Made by a program: the position numbers and the translations under genes
Source of the DNA: Flavobacteriaceae bacterium
GTDB lineage: Bacteria; Bacteroidota; Bacteroidia; Flavobacteriales; Flavobacteriaceae
Assembly (NCBI GenBank): GCA_028284745.1
Contig: JANQRC010000067.1
Span: 1-64,000 of the forward strand
DNA length: 64,000 nt
Direction of reading: 5' to 3'
Shown here: piece after piece, positions 28,109-36,671 of the stretch
Layout: each line of letters begins with the position of its first letter
Position numbering within the stretch: the first letter of the stretch is position 1
Notes under the pieces: model-generated
What the model was told of the DNA's origin: nothing
The model's database searches: none
The model's input: only the letters and a program-made list of their open reading frames with translations

Positions 28109-28126
28109 TTTCAATATTTTTTGAAA
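28109..28126 (+). promoter_or_regulatory. Inverted-repeat operator O2 ahead of the DCC gene
   Basis: TTTCAA, 6 bases, TTGAAA is repeated from O1 with a single base difference in the centre and the same GTTTTAAA flank. It ends 11 bases before the ATG at 28138, so a bound repressor would sit over the start of the transcript or the leader. Confidence 0.7.
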
Positions 28127-28137
28127 GTTTTAAAATC

Positions 28138-28953
28138 ATGACCATGAAGACACTTCAAGACCACACATTAATTTACGACAAAGACTGTCCGCTCTGCGTT
28201 GGCTACACGAGCGCTTTTATAAATACAGGCATGCTTGACAAAGAAGGCAGGCATCCTTATTCTCAGACCTCAAGTGATCAATTCGGCAGTCTAGATATGG
28301 AAAGGGCGAAGGATGAGATTGCCTTGGTGAATAGAGGAACAGGCACCGTAACCTATGGCATTGACAGCCTTTTAAAAGTTCTAGGCAATGCCTTTCCACC
28401 AATAGAACGCATGGGAAATTGGAGGCCTATTCACCTTTTATCACAAAAGATCTACTCGTTCATTTCATTTAACAGGAAAGTCATAATTCTTAATGCAGCC
28501 AATAAAGGACAAAAGAGTTGCGATCCTAGTTATAATTTTACCTATCGCCTCTTATTTATCATATTATCTGTCGCCATTTCCATCATAGGCTTTGGAAATT
28601 TATTAAAGATAGTAGGGTATGAAACCCCCACAATATCTATGGTTGCATTCTTCATAGGCATTATGGTGTTGCAATTATCATTCTTGACAAAGAAATCCTT
28701 GAAGACCATTGTACACTACACAGGCAACATGATGACCATTTTCCTTATCGGTTCAATACTAGCTCTTGCCTACACATCTCTTCATCATCTGTCAGGGTTT
28801 GTAGTGCGAACTCACAAAACCATGGTCTTTATCATCATCCTCGCAATGTTTGTCGAGCATGCCCGGCGGGTCAACTTGCTAGACCTAAGTCCTTCGCTTA
28901 CAATCAGCTGGCTTTTCTATACGACATTCTTTTTGCCAGAACATATCATTTAA
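28138..28953 (+). CDS. DCC1-like thiol-disulfide oxidoreductase domain fused to a membrane domain
   Basis: The 271-residue protein opens with a DCC/DUF393 module (about 11-125). Its DKDCPLC motif puts a redox-type Cys pair at 17 and 20, followed by the conserved YG-x-D segment near 80. From about residue 135 there are four or five hydrophobic helices, so the redox domain is tethered to the membrane. DCC proteins are thioredoxin-fold-like, with no settled substrate. A second ATG at 28144 is a possible start. It sits between its presumed regulator and a small membrane protein 4 bases downstream. Confidence 0.82.
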   Translation: MTMKTLQDHTLIYDKDCPLCVGYTSAFINTGMLDKEGRHPYSQTSSDQFGSLDMERAKDEIALVNRGTGTVTYGIDSLLKVLGNAFPPIERMGNWRPIHLLSQKIYSFISFNRKVIILNAANKGQKSCDPSYNFTYRLLFIILSVAISIIGFGNLLKIVGYETPTISMVAFFIGIMVLQLSFLTKKSLKTIVHYTGNMMTIFLIGSILALAYTSLHHLSGFVVRTHKTMVFIIILAMFVEHARRVNLLDLSPSLTISWLFYTTFFLPEHII

Positions 28954-28957
28954 TAGC

Positions 28958-29395
28958 ATGAACTCAATACACATTCCCAACTGGCTGATCATTACCGCAG
29001 GCATCGGACAAATATTCACAGCTATGATCTATCCATACATCAGACACCGTGTTTTTGACTGGTACAACGATGTAAAAAAGCTAAAACCCTTGAATCAGGA
29101 GATCGCCAAAACATATGGACGATACATACAAGGCCTGAATTTTGGCTTCGGGCTCATTAGCATACTACTTTACGAGCCTCTAAAACAACGATCAACACTC
29201 GCTCTTGCGCTCACAACCCTCATTGCAGCATATTGGGTCGGCAAGGTCATCACACAATTTGCCTATTACCCGATGTATCAGATCCCGAGGAAACCTATCT
29301 TCAGGGCAGGGAGTTATTTCATGAACTTCCTTTTTGGGCTGTTTGCGGTGACTTTTACGTTGCTGGCCATTCATAACCTGAAAGGAATATGGTAG
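28958..29395 (+). CDS. Small four-helix membrane protein, unknown function
   Basis: The 145-residue protein has four predicted transmembrane helices (about 8-28, 52-72, 80-98, 115-140), separated by short basic loops (RHRVFDWYNDVKKLKP, YQIPRKPIFRAGS). I do not recognise the family. It starts 4 bases after the DCC gene and is almost certainly in the same transcript, under the same inverted-repeat control. A role in a membrane redox or quinone-related process with the DCC protein is only a guess from linkage. Confidence 0.78.
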   Translation: MNSIHIPNWLIITAGIGQIFTAMIYPYIRHRVFDWYNDVKKLKPLNQEIAKTYGRYIQGLNFGFGLISILLYEPLKQRSTLALALTTLIAAYWVGKVITQFAYYPMYQIPRKPIFRAGSYFMNFLFGLFAVTFTLLAIHNLKGIW

Positions 29396-29423
29396 CAAAA
29401 AAGTAGATTCTGTTGTTTTTCGT

Positions 29424-29431
29424 TAAATTTG
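29424..29431 (+). promoter_or_regulatory. Predicted -7 element (TAAATTTG) of the ECF sigma gene
   Basis: TAAATTTG matches TAnnTTTG and lies 24 bases before the ATG at 29456. It overlaps the in-frame TTG at 29429, which argues against that upstream start. No clear -33 element is visible. Confidence 0.5.
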
Positions 29432-29455
29432 ACGACAAAGCACGAAAATTCGACC

Positions 29456-30010
29456 ATGCCAACCCATCAACTAGACCCAAATCTGTGGATAGACAAGTAC
29501 GCCGACTATCTATTCAACTATACGATCGTTCGAGTAAAGGATCGCGAAACTGCAGAAGATCTTGTTCAAGAAACGTTTTTGGCAGGTCTGAAATCGATGG
29601 AAAACTTCAAAGGAGAAGCCTCAGAACGCACCTGGCTCATTTCCATCCTAAAACGAAAGATCATCGACTACTATCGAAAGATCAACTCAAAGAAAGGTCA
29701 GGCAGAAGTGCGCGTCAACTACAGTGGCGATGGCGAGTCTGAAGGTGATTGGTTAGAAGAACGCGTGGCCGATAACTTCGACATGAATGCCGAGGACTCT
29801 ATGCAGAACGAAGAGCTAGGGCTAGCCATTGAAGACTGCATCATGAAACTGCCCGAAAAACAAGCCAAGATCTTCAGAATGAAGACCATCTTGGGCTATG
29901 ACACAGAAACTATTTGTAATGAACTCAACATCACCCCGTCTAACCTCTGGGTAATCATTCATCGAGCCCGTACCGCGTTGATGAGCTGTATGGAAGAAAA
30001 CTGGTATTAG
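29456..30010 (+). CDS. ECF-type RNA polymerase sigma factor
   Basis: From the ATG at 29456 the protein has 184 residues with sigma region 2 (KYADYLFNYTIVRVKDRETAEDLVQETFLAGLKS, ERTWLISILKRKIIDYYRK, quoted in parts) and region 4 (CIMKLPEKQAKIFRMKTILGYDTETICNELNITPSNLWVIIHRAR, quoted in parts). A linker of about 35 residues connects them. It directs RNA polymerase to an unknown regulon. The next gene begins 2 bases after its stop and is a plausible anti-sigma relative. Confidence 0.92.
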   Translation: MPTHQLDPNLWIDKYADYLFNYTIVRVKDRETAEDLVQETFLAGLKSMENFKGEASERTWLISILKRKIIDYYRKINSKKGQAEVRVNYSGDGESEGDWLEERVADNFDMNAEDSMQNEELGLAIEDCIMKLPEKQAKIFRMKTILGYDTETICNELNITPSNLWVIIHRARTALMSCMEENWY

Positions 30011-30012
30011 AA

Positions 30013-30270
30013 ATGGAAGAAAAGAAAAGTTTTTTATTCGTAACCTGTGACGAGGCAAAACAAATATGTGACAAGTCGCAGTATGGCGAAGCCTCACACT
30101 GGGAACGCATCAAACTCAACATCCGCCTGTCTTGGTGCAGGGTTACTCGTGCCTACACCCAGAACAACAAGAAGCTTACCGAGATGATGAAGCAAGCCAA
30201 GCTAGAGACCGTAGAAGACAAGCGCAAGCAAGACATGAAGAAGAAGCTTCAAGAAGAGATGGCTAAATAG
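30013..30270 (+). CDS. Small protein, possible degenerate anti-sigma (zf-HC2-like) partner
   Basis: The 85-residue soluble protein begins with a TCDEAKQI segment and a helix ending LNIRLSWCRVTRAY. This resembles small zinc-finger anti-sigma factors, in which the motif is TCxEA...HLxxCxxCRxY. Here Cys12 and Cys42 remain, but the expected His is Arg38 and the second Cys of the pair is Thr45, so zinc is unlikely to be held in the normal way. The C-terminal third is a charged helix. It starts 2 bases after the ECF sigma gene, a typical sigma/anti-sigma arrangement. It has no membrane segment. Confidence 0.7.
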   Translation: MEEKKSFLFVTCDEAKQICDKSQYGEASHWERIKLNIRLSWCRVTRAYTQNNKKLTEMMKQAKLETVEDKRKQDMKKKLQEEMAK

Positions 30271-31075
30271 CAACCACCAATAGCAGCCAAAGCAACGATA
30301 TCCCCTCTACAAAGAACCCACAATAATACGGACTCTGCTCCTTTTTGGTCATTAGAATGAATCCACCAGTGATAATGGCCAGCACAAGATTTTGAACGAT
30401 CTCTGCACACGGCGTTGTCTCTTTCAAGAAGGTGAGAAAGAAGAAAGAGATCATTAACCCCACTCCCAATATTTTTGTTCGCCGAATACCTATTCGCTGC
30501 GGAATAGTCCCTAGATGTAGGCTATCAAAATTCAGGTCCCTGATCTCAAAAGGCAAAAGGATGGCCATCACATACAATAAACGCTGTACAAAAACTACCC
30601 ATACATCATTGTCAAGATCGACCCGATCGTTTACCAGCGGCAAGACAACCGTAACACCAGCCCAACAAAACACGACAATGTAGGCCTTGATGCCGAACAG
30701 GCTTCTGAGGTTTCTCCCTTGAAACATGAACGGTATGACGTACATAAACGAGATCACCAAAAAAGTGCCTGCCACCAAAATAGTTTCGAAACGAAGTCTG
30801 GTCATCGACAACAGCAGCAATCCAAAGCATGCAAAACTGAAGAACTGAATGAATCGAACATAGCGTGATCGCACGATGAAGAAATATTTTGCAGCACTGC
30901 CATACTTTATAAAGTTGTACGTCACTATGGTACTGAAGAATATGAAACAGGCCACAGAGACGTCATAAGGCAAGTCAAAAGACAGCACTGTGACCATCGT
31001 TAATGCACTCACTGCCAAAGCAACGTGTATACTACTATCTAGATAGAAGTCGAAAAGCAGTCGTAAGAAGCGCAT
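30263..31075 (-). CDS. UbiA-like polytopic membrane protein
   Basis: The 270-residue protein has about eight or nine hydrophobic helices. The overall pattern resembles the UbiA prenyltransferase superfamily. A DLNFD sequence (D180-x3-D184) followed by GTIPQRIGIRRTK fits the second Asp-rich motif and its loop. The first motif appears reduced to TYNFIKYG (around N54) without its aspartates. Activity as a prenyltransferase is therefore doubtful. The gene is convergent with the small anti-sigma-like gene and overlaps it by 8 bases. Confidence 0.6.
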   Translation of the reverse strand: MRFLRLLFDFYLDSSIHVALAVSALTMVTVLSFDLPYDVSVACFIFFSTIVTYNFIKYGSAAKYFFIVRSRYVRFIQFFSFACFGLLLLSMTRLRFETILVAGTFLVISFMYVIPFMFQGRNLRSLFGIKAYIVVFCWAGVTVVLPLVNDRVDLDNDVWVVFVQRLLYVMAILLPFEIRDLNFDSLHLGTIPQRIGIRRTKILGVGLMISFFFLTFLKETTPCAEIVQNLVLAIITGGFILMTKKEQSPYYCGFFVEGISLLWLLLVVAI

Positions 31076-31173
31076 ATCGCAAAAGTAGCCAAACTGTTCA
31101 TAACCCCTTTCTTTCGTTGAAAACTTTAGCTTTCAATAGTAACGAAAACGATATAAATGAAGACGATTATGTG

Positions 31174-31181
31174 TAATTTTG
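31174..31181 (+). promoter_or_regulatory. Predicted -7 element (TAATTTTG) of gcvP
   Basis: TAATTTTG matches TAnnTTTG 28 bases before the gcvP ATG. No good -33 TTTG was found at the expected distance, and no glycine riboswitch was recognised in the 134-base leader region. Confidence 0.4.
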
Positions 31182-31209
31182 CTGGAATTTGAAACCCAAA
31201 CTTAGGTAG

Positions 31210-34059
31210 ATGAAGACAGATTCATTCGCTCTGAGACATATCGGAATCACAGAGAAAGACCTCCCGACAATGTTAGAAAGGATCGGTGTAGAATCATTAG
31301 ACCAATTGATCTACGAGACCATTCCGGATGATATTCGATTAGAAAAAGGACTGGCCCTTGACATAGCCATGAGCGAACACGAATTCTCGAGTCATCTTCA
31401 TGAACTAGGACTCAAGAACAAAGTCTTCAAAACCTACATTGGTCTAGGGTATCATGAGACCATCACACCGGCAGTGATTCAACGAAACATCCTTGAAAAC
31501 CCTGGCTGGTACACTGCCTATACACCCTATCAAGCAGAGATAGCACAAGGCAGACTAGAAGCACTGCTCAACTTCCAGACAATGGTTGCTGAGCTAACAG
31601 GCATGGAATTGGCCAATGCCTCGCTATTAGACGAGAGCACAGCTGCCGCAGAGGCCATGAACCTCTTGTTTGCAGTTCGTTCGCGAGACCAGAAAAAAAA
31701 TGGAACCGTCAAATTCTTTGTTTCCGGAGAAGTACTGCCACAAACCCTTTCGGTCTTGCAAACACGAGCCACCCCGATCGGTGTTGAGCTAGTTGTTGGC
31801 AACCATGATGATTTTGATTTTTCGCGCGACTATTTCGGTGCCTTGTTACAATACCCGGGAAAACATGGCCAGATCTCTGACTACACCGACTTTGCCAATC
31901 GCGCCATCGCCAACGACATCAAAATTGCAGTCGCTGCCGACATCCTTAGTCTGGCACTGCTAGAAGCGCCTGGAAAATGGGGAGCCGATATAGTCGTGGG
32001 CACCACACAGCGTTTTGGCATTCCGCTAGGGTATGGGGGTCCGCATGCGGCCTATTTTGCCACCAAGGAAGCATACAAGCGAAACATCCCCGGCAGGATC
32101 ATTGGCGTCACAAAAGACATAGATGGCAATCGCGCCTTACGTATGGCATTGCAGACACGTGAACAGCACATAAAACGCGATAAGGCCACATCTAATATTT
32201 GTACCGCGCAAGTGCTGTTGGCAGTAATGGCAGGCATGTATAGTGTGTACCACGGCCCTGAAGGGCTAAAATACATTGCAAAAAAAGTGCATAGAAGTGC
32301 CGTTTCTTTGGCACATGCCCTCGAAGACCTGGGCGTTTTTCAGGTGAATGACTCATTCTTTGATACGATCCAGGTGAAGGCAGATAGTAATAAAGTGAAG
32401 CCCATCGCAGAAAAGCACCACATCAATTTCTTCTATAAAGACCAAGAGACCATCTGCATTTCGCTGAACGAAACTACCACTATTTCAGAATTGAATAACA
32501 TCATAGCCGTATTTGCCGAAGTATATAACAAAAAAGCAGAGCCAATACATAAGCTCACTGAAGTTGACAATATCCTAAACGCAGTAGAGCGTACAAGTGA
32601 CTTTTTGACCCATGACGTCTTCAACACCTATCACTCGGAAACAGCCTTGATGCGCTACATCAAAAAATTGGAGCGAAAAGATCTGTCATTGAATCATTCG
32701 ATGATATCGCTAGGTTCTTGCACCATGAAGCTGAACGCTGCCTCACAAATGCTGTCTTTGAGCTCGCCCCAATGGAACAACATACATCCTTTTGTACCTG
32801 CAGAACAGGCCGAAGGTTATCAGATCATGTTGAAGCGTCTGGAAGACCAACTTTCTGAGATCACTGGTTTTGCTGGCACGTCGCTACAACCCAACTCCGG
32901 CGCTCAGGGTGAGTTTTCTGGTTTGATGGTGATCAGGGCGTATCACTTATCGCGTGGAGACCATCATCGCAACATCTGCCTGATCCCTGCTTCGGCACAT
33001 GGCACAAATCCTGCTTCGGCAGTCATGGCGGGCATGAAGGTCGTGGTCACCAAAACAGACGAACAAGGCAATATCGATGTTAACGACCTTTGCAAAAAAG
33101 CAACACTCCACAAGGAAAACCTAGCTGCTTTGATGGTTACCTATCCCTCTACACACGGCGTGTTCGAATCTTCTATTAGAGAGATCACTCAGACCATACA
33201 CGACAATGGTGGACAAGTATATATGGACGGTGCCAATATGAATGCACAAGTGGGACTGACCAATCCCGCGCGCATTGGCGCCGATGTATGTCACCTAAAC
33301 CTCCACAAGACCTTTGCCATTCCACATGGCGGTGGTGGCCCAGGCGTTGGACCTATCTGTGTAGCGAAACACCTTATTCCCTTCTTGCCCACAAACCCCG
33401 TAGTAGAAACAGGGGGCAATGACGCTATCTCTGCCATATCTGCTGCTCCATGGGGCAGCGCTTTGGTGTGTCTTATCTCATATGGGTATATTACCATGTT
33501 GGGTGCAGAAGGACTCACCCGATCTACTGTTCATGCCATTCTCAATGCCAACTATATCAAACAACGTCTTGAAGGACATTATGATGTATTGTATGTTGGT
33601 GAACGTGGTCGCGCTGCACATGAGATGATCATCGATTGCCGCCCTTTTAAACAGCAAGGGATCGAAGTTATTGATATTGCAAAACGTTTGATGGACTATG
33701 GATTTCACGCACCAACTGTCTCCTTTCCTGTAGGCGGCACCATGATGATCGAACCTACTGAGAGTGAAAGTCTGGCAGAGTTGGATCGTTTTTGCGATGC
33801 TATGATAGCCATCCGTCAAGAGATCGCCGAAACCAGCAAAGGCCAAGAGCATAGTGTTCTCAAAAATGCACCGCATACGCAAGCCATGCTTACGGCCGAC
33901 CATTGGCCATTCTCTTACAGTCGCCAAAAGGCAGCTTTTCCGTTAGAATATGTTACGGAAAATAAGTTTTGGCCCAGTGTACGTAGAGTGGATGATGCCT
34001 ACGGCGACCGCAACTTAATGTGTACCTGCACTCCTATTGAAGCGTACATAGAAGCATAG
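31210..34059 (+). CDS. gcvP: Glycine dehydrogenase (decarboxylating), P-protein
   Basis: The 949-residue single-chain P-protein has the N-terminal domain ([12 protein letters not shown]) and the catalytic C-terminal domain, with the PLP lysine K700 in [16 protein letters not shown]. The Gly-rich loop and the GSCTMKLN segment are intact. It decarboxylates glycine and passes the aminomethyl group to the lipoyl H-protein of the glycine cleavage system. gcvT and gcvH are not in this window, so the system is dispersed, as is usual in Flavobacteriia. Length and motifs are normal. Confidence 0.98.
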   Translation: MKTDSFALRHIGITEKDLPTMLERIGVESLDQLIYETIPDDIRLEKGLALDIAMSEHEFSSHLHELGLKNKVFKTYIGLGYHETITPAVIQRNILENPGWYTAYTPYQAEIAQGRLEALLNFQTMVAELTGMELANASLLDESTAAAEAMNLLFAVRSRDQKKNGTVKFFVSGEVLPQTLSVLQTRATPIGVELVVGNHDDFDFSRDYFGALLQYPGKHGQISDYTDFANRAIANDIKIAVAADILSLALLEAPGKWGADIVVGTTQRFGIPLGYGGPHAAYFATKEAYKRNIPGRIIGVTKDIDGNRALRMALQTREQHIKRDKATSNICTAQVLLAVMAGMYSVYHGPEGLKYIAKKVHRSAVSLAHALEDLGVFQVNDSFFDTIQVKADSNKVKPIAEKHHINFFYKDQETICISLNETTTISELNNIIAVFAEVYNKKAEPIHKLTEVDNILNAVERTSDFLTHDVFNTYHSETALMRYIKKLERKDLSLNHSMISLGSCTMKLNAASQMLSLSSPQWNNIHPFVPAEQAEGYQIMLKRLEDQLSEITGFAGTSLQPNSGAQGEFSGLMVIRAYHLSRGDHHRNICLIPASAHGTNPASAVMAGMKVVVTKTDEQGNIDVNDLCKKATLHKENLAALMVTYPSTHGVFESSIREITQTIHDNGGQVYMDGANMNAQVGLTNPARIGADVCHLNLHKTFAIPHGGGGPGVGPICVAKHLIPFLPTNPVVETGGNDAISAISAAPWGSALVCLISYGYITMLGAEGLTRSTVHAILNANYIKQRLEGHYDVLYVGERGRAAHEMIIDCRPFKQQGIEVIDIAKRLMDYGFHAPTVSFPVGGTMMIEPTESESLAELDRFCDAMIAIRQEIAETSKGQEHSVLKNAPHTQAMLTADHWPFSYSRQKAAFPLEYVTENKFWPSVRRVDDAYGDRNLMCTCTPIEAYIEA

Positions 34060-34147
34060 CATATTTGGATAAACATCTATTGGGCCTAAGCGACATATGT
34101 TCGTTTTTTTGAAAAGGTTTCCTCTCATTTTTTAACAACAATAGAAA

Positions 34148-34462
34148 GTGAAGCCCATCAAAGGTAAATTCTCAAAGCAATCCGAGATCTATAAGAAGTT
34201 TAGGCCTACCTACCCTACCAAGCTATATGAGCAAATCCTAAATCATGTTGCACATAGAGAAACAAAGGTCAATTAGCGTAGGCCGCAACTCATGGCCAAA
34301 TATCTGCCATCGTGGTCTAGCGTACGGAACTATCTACAGGACCATAAAGGTGAAGATCCCGTGAAAGGTTTTATTGAACATGTTTCCAAAATATGGCATG
34401 CCGGAACCTCAAAAAAGGTAATCTTCCTTATTTTTTTGTGGCTAAGCAAGTTCAAAACATGA
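34148..34462 (+). pseudogene. Class I SAM-methyltransferase remnant with large internal deletion
   Basis: In one frame, a GTG at 34148 opens a segment with KFSKQSEIYKKFRPTYP, the typical N-terminus of class I SAM-dependent methyltransferases. It hits a TAG at 34274-34276. The same frame resumes with YLPSWSSVRNYLQDHKGEDP and SKKVIFLIFLW, which look like the family C-terminus, and stops at 34462. The roughly 150-residue Rossmann core, including the SAM-binding loop, is missing. The gene is thus a relic formed by an internal deletion plus a nonsense codon. The rest of the 34060-34654 gap shows no gene. Confidence 0.78.
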
Positions 34463-34654
34463 TACTGGACATCGTAATATGGAGCAAATAAATAATTCTC
34501 CAATCTCGATCAAATAATTGATTACAAACATTTTACGTTTTTTACATTCCTTGTATGCCCCCATTATCTCTTTCTGAACATCGGGGAGTTTTTTATTATG
34601 CATGCATACAATTGAGGTTTCGCCATACTTTCGCATACAACAACAGTTCAAATT

Positions 34655-35713
34655 ATGGGCATCAAGATCATTGGCTCCGGAAGTTATATTCCTTCGCAAG
34701 TAGAAAAGAACGAAGATTTTATTCAACATGAATTCTTGAATGAAGATGGCTCTCCCTTTCAACATGAAACCGGCATCATCATTGAGAAGTTCAAAGCCAT
34801 TACAGGCATTGGTGAGCGTCGCTATGCGCAAAAGGAATTAAATGCCTCCGACCTTGCATTCTATGCTGCAGAAAAAGCCATTGCCAATGCCAATATAGAT
34901 CCAGAAACCATCGACTACATTATCGTTGCCAATAACTTTGGCGACGTGAAGCATGGCACTGTGCAAAGTGATTTTTTACCCAGTTTAGCTTCTCGTGTCA
35001 AGCATTTGCTATGCATCAAAAACCCAAGCTGTGTTGCTTACGACCTTATTTTTGGTTGTCCAGGATGGGTCGAAGGCATGATCCAAGCACAGGCATTCAT
35101 CAAAGCAGGCATGGCAAGACGCTGCCTTGTAATAGGCGCAGAGACCTTAAGTCGTGTGGTTGACAAGCATGATCGCGACTCTATGATATTTTCCGACGGC
35201 GCAGGTGCCACCATTATCGAGGCCACCGACAAAAAAGGCGGTATCCTTGCGCATGCCACAGAAACCTATACAACTGAGGAAGTGCATTATCTGCATTTTG
35301 GCAATTCAAACAATCCAGAATCTTGCCAGAACACACGCTACATAAAAATGCAAGGCCGCAAGATCTACGAATTTGCACTTACCCATGTACCTAATGCCAT
35401 GAAAAAATGCCTGGATGCTTCAGGCAAGAGCATAGCGGATGTAAAAAAGATTTTCCTTCACCAGGCCAATGAGAAGATGGACGAGGCCATTACCAAGCGT
35501 TTCTTCAGGCTATACAAAGCTAAGGCCCCTGATGGTGTGATGCCTATGAACATACACAAGCTAGGAAACAGCTCTGTAGCAACCGTTCCCACTTTGCTGG
35601 ACATGGTACGTCACAATCAAATTGAGCGGCAAAAGATCGAAAAGGGAGACGTCATTATCTTTGCCAGTGTTGGTGCAGGCATGAACATCAATGCCATCGT
35701 ATACGAGGTATAA
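34655..35713 (+). CDS. 3-oxoacyl-ACP synthase III family protein (FabH-like)
   Basis: The 352-residue thiolase-fold enzyme keeps the KAS III triad: Cys135 in FGCPGW, His269 in LHQAN and Asn305 in GNSSVAT. The segment before the nucleophile (SCVAYDLIFGC) differs from canonical FabH (DINAAC). It belongs to the longer Bacteroidota KAS III branch, which may condense special acyl primers rather than start ordinary fatty-acid synthesis. The substrate cannot be determined here. No other fatty-acid or polyketide genes are adjacent. The start ATG gives the normal IKIIGSGSYIP N-terminus. Confidence 0.9.
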   Translation: MGIKIIGSGSYIPSQVEKNEDFIQHEFLNEDGSPFQHETGIIIEKFKAITGIGERRYAQKELNASDLAFYAAEKAIANANIDPETIDYIIVANNFGDVKHGTVQSDFLPSLASRVKHLLCIKNPSCVAYDLIFGCPGWVEGMIQAQAFIKAGMARRCLVIGAETLSRVVDKHDRDSMIFSDGAGATIIEATDKKGGILAHATETYTTEEVHYLHFGNSNNPESCQNTRYIKMQGRKIYEFALTHVPNAMKKCLDASGKSIADVKKIFLHQANEKMDEAITKRFFRLYKAKAPDGVMPMNIHKLGNSSVATVPTLLDMVRHNQIERQKIEKGDVIIFASVGAGMNINAIVYEV

Positions 35714-35786
35714 CATTTCTTTATGTTGTTTTTCTAACATTATTCAGTGCGAAAGATCAACTTTTAAAAGTGTTTTTGGTATACTT

Positions 35787-35817
35787 TTTGACATTAAAGC
35801 CATATTTAGTATCTTTA
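35787..35817 (+). promoter_or_regulatory. Predicted promoter of the secreted unknown at 35842
   Basis: TTTG (35787-35790), a 19-base spacer and TATCTTTA (35810-35817) match the Bacteroidota consensus with one mismatch. The ATG follows 24 bases later. Confidence 0.62.
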
Positions 35818-35841
35818 AAATATTAACTAAACTATTTTACC

Positions 35842-36576
35842 ATGAAACGCTGTATGATCCTCTTACTCGCCATGGCTTTTTCTTTGAATTCTCTTGCGCA
35901 AGATACCGCAGAAGAAGCCAGTCTATCTACCTCTAATTCTAACTTCATCCAATCAGTGTCTGGCTTGGTCCAACAAGGTGGTTATGAGAATGAGGTGAGA
36001 GGTTCTTTTTACTTCTATGTCAAGAATGTTCGAAAGCTAGGAGGTTCGGTCTATGTTTTTGATGATTGGGACAATAAGGGAATCGTGGTCGTCGATGAAG
36101 AGCAAAAGTTCTCTATCGACAACATCAATTTCAATGCCTTGTCCAATGAGATCCAGGCTCAGGTCGATGGTGAAAAGGTGTATATCTTCGATTTCAACTT
36201 TGTGGATGAGGTCTATATAAACAACCGCAAATTCAAATCTTACAAGTTCCAAGGAGCTGACAGGGTCCTAGAGGTCATTTACAGTGACGACTCCTTCTCC
36301 ATCCTGAAGGACTACAAGACCAGCATAAAGAAGAATGATCCCGACCCTTTGATGTTCAAAGAACACAAAGACGAGTATATCATCAAAAAAGCACTCTACA
36401 TTGAGCGAAATGGGAACATGCAGAAGTTCAAGTTCTCTAAGAGGAATTTTTTGAATCAGTTTGACAAGGATACAAGAAAAGACATTGAGAAGTACATCAA
36501 AGACAATAAGCTGTCATTCAAGAATCCATATCACATGCGCGACATCGCAAAATATGCTATGAGCATTCAATCATAA
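35842..36576 (+). CDS. Secreted protein of unknown function
   Basis: The 244-residue protein has a signal peptide (MKRCMILLLAMAFSLNSLAQ) and a mature part rich in Asp, Lys and aromatic residues, with repeated short strand-like segments (FYFYVKNVRKLGG, VYVFDDWDNKGIVVVDE, VYIFDFNFVDEVYINNR). The C-terminal third is helical and basic. I do not recognise the family. It has its own promoter and terminator and is monocistronic. It is probably periplasmic or outer-membrane-associated. Confidence 0.8.
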   Translation: MKRCMILLLAMAFSLNSLAQDTAEEASLSTSNSNFIQSVSGLVQQGGYENEVRGSFYFYVKNVRKLGGSVYVFDDWDNKGIVVVDEEQKFSIDNINFNALSNEIQAQVDGEKVYIFDFNFVDEVYINNRKFKSYKFQGADRVLEVIYSDDSFSILKDYKTSIKKNDPDPLMFKEHKDEYIIKKALYIERNGNMQKFKFSKRNFLNQFDKDTRKDIEKYIKDNKLSFKNPYHMRDIAKYAMSIQS

Positions 36577-36604
36577 TGAATCTCTAAACTAGATATTCCT
36601 TAAT

Positions 36605-36635
36605 AAAGCCATTGGAAATGTCCAGTGGCTTTTTT
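36605..36635 (+). terminator. Intrinsic terminator, probably bidirectional
   Basis: AAAGCCATTGG, a 6-base loop and CCAGTGGCTTT form a stem with one G-T pair, followed by a run of T. It serves the plus-strand gene ending at 36576. Its minus strand also ends in a T-rich run, so it can serve the convergent flippase gene too. Confidence 0.85.
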
Positions 36636-36671
36636 CATAGCACATGACCGGCTCAAATGCCCGATGGGTCG

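Noticed and set aside
31076-31209. Glycine riboswitch ahead of gcvP
   Set aside because: The region is short, AT-rich and shows no paired-aptamer pattern that I can recognise.
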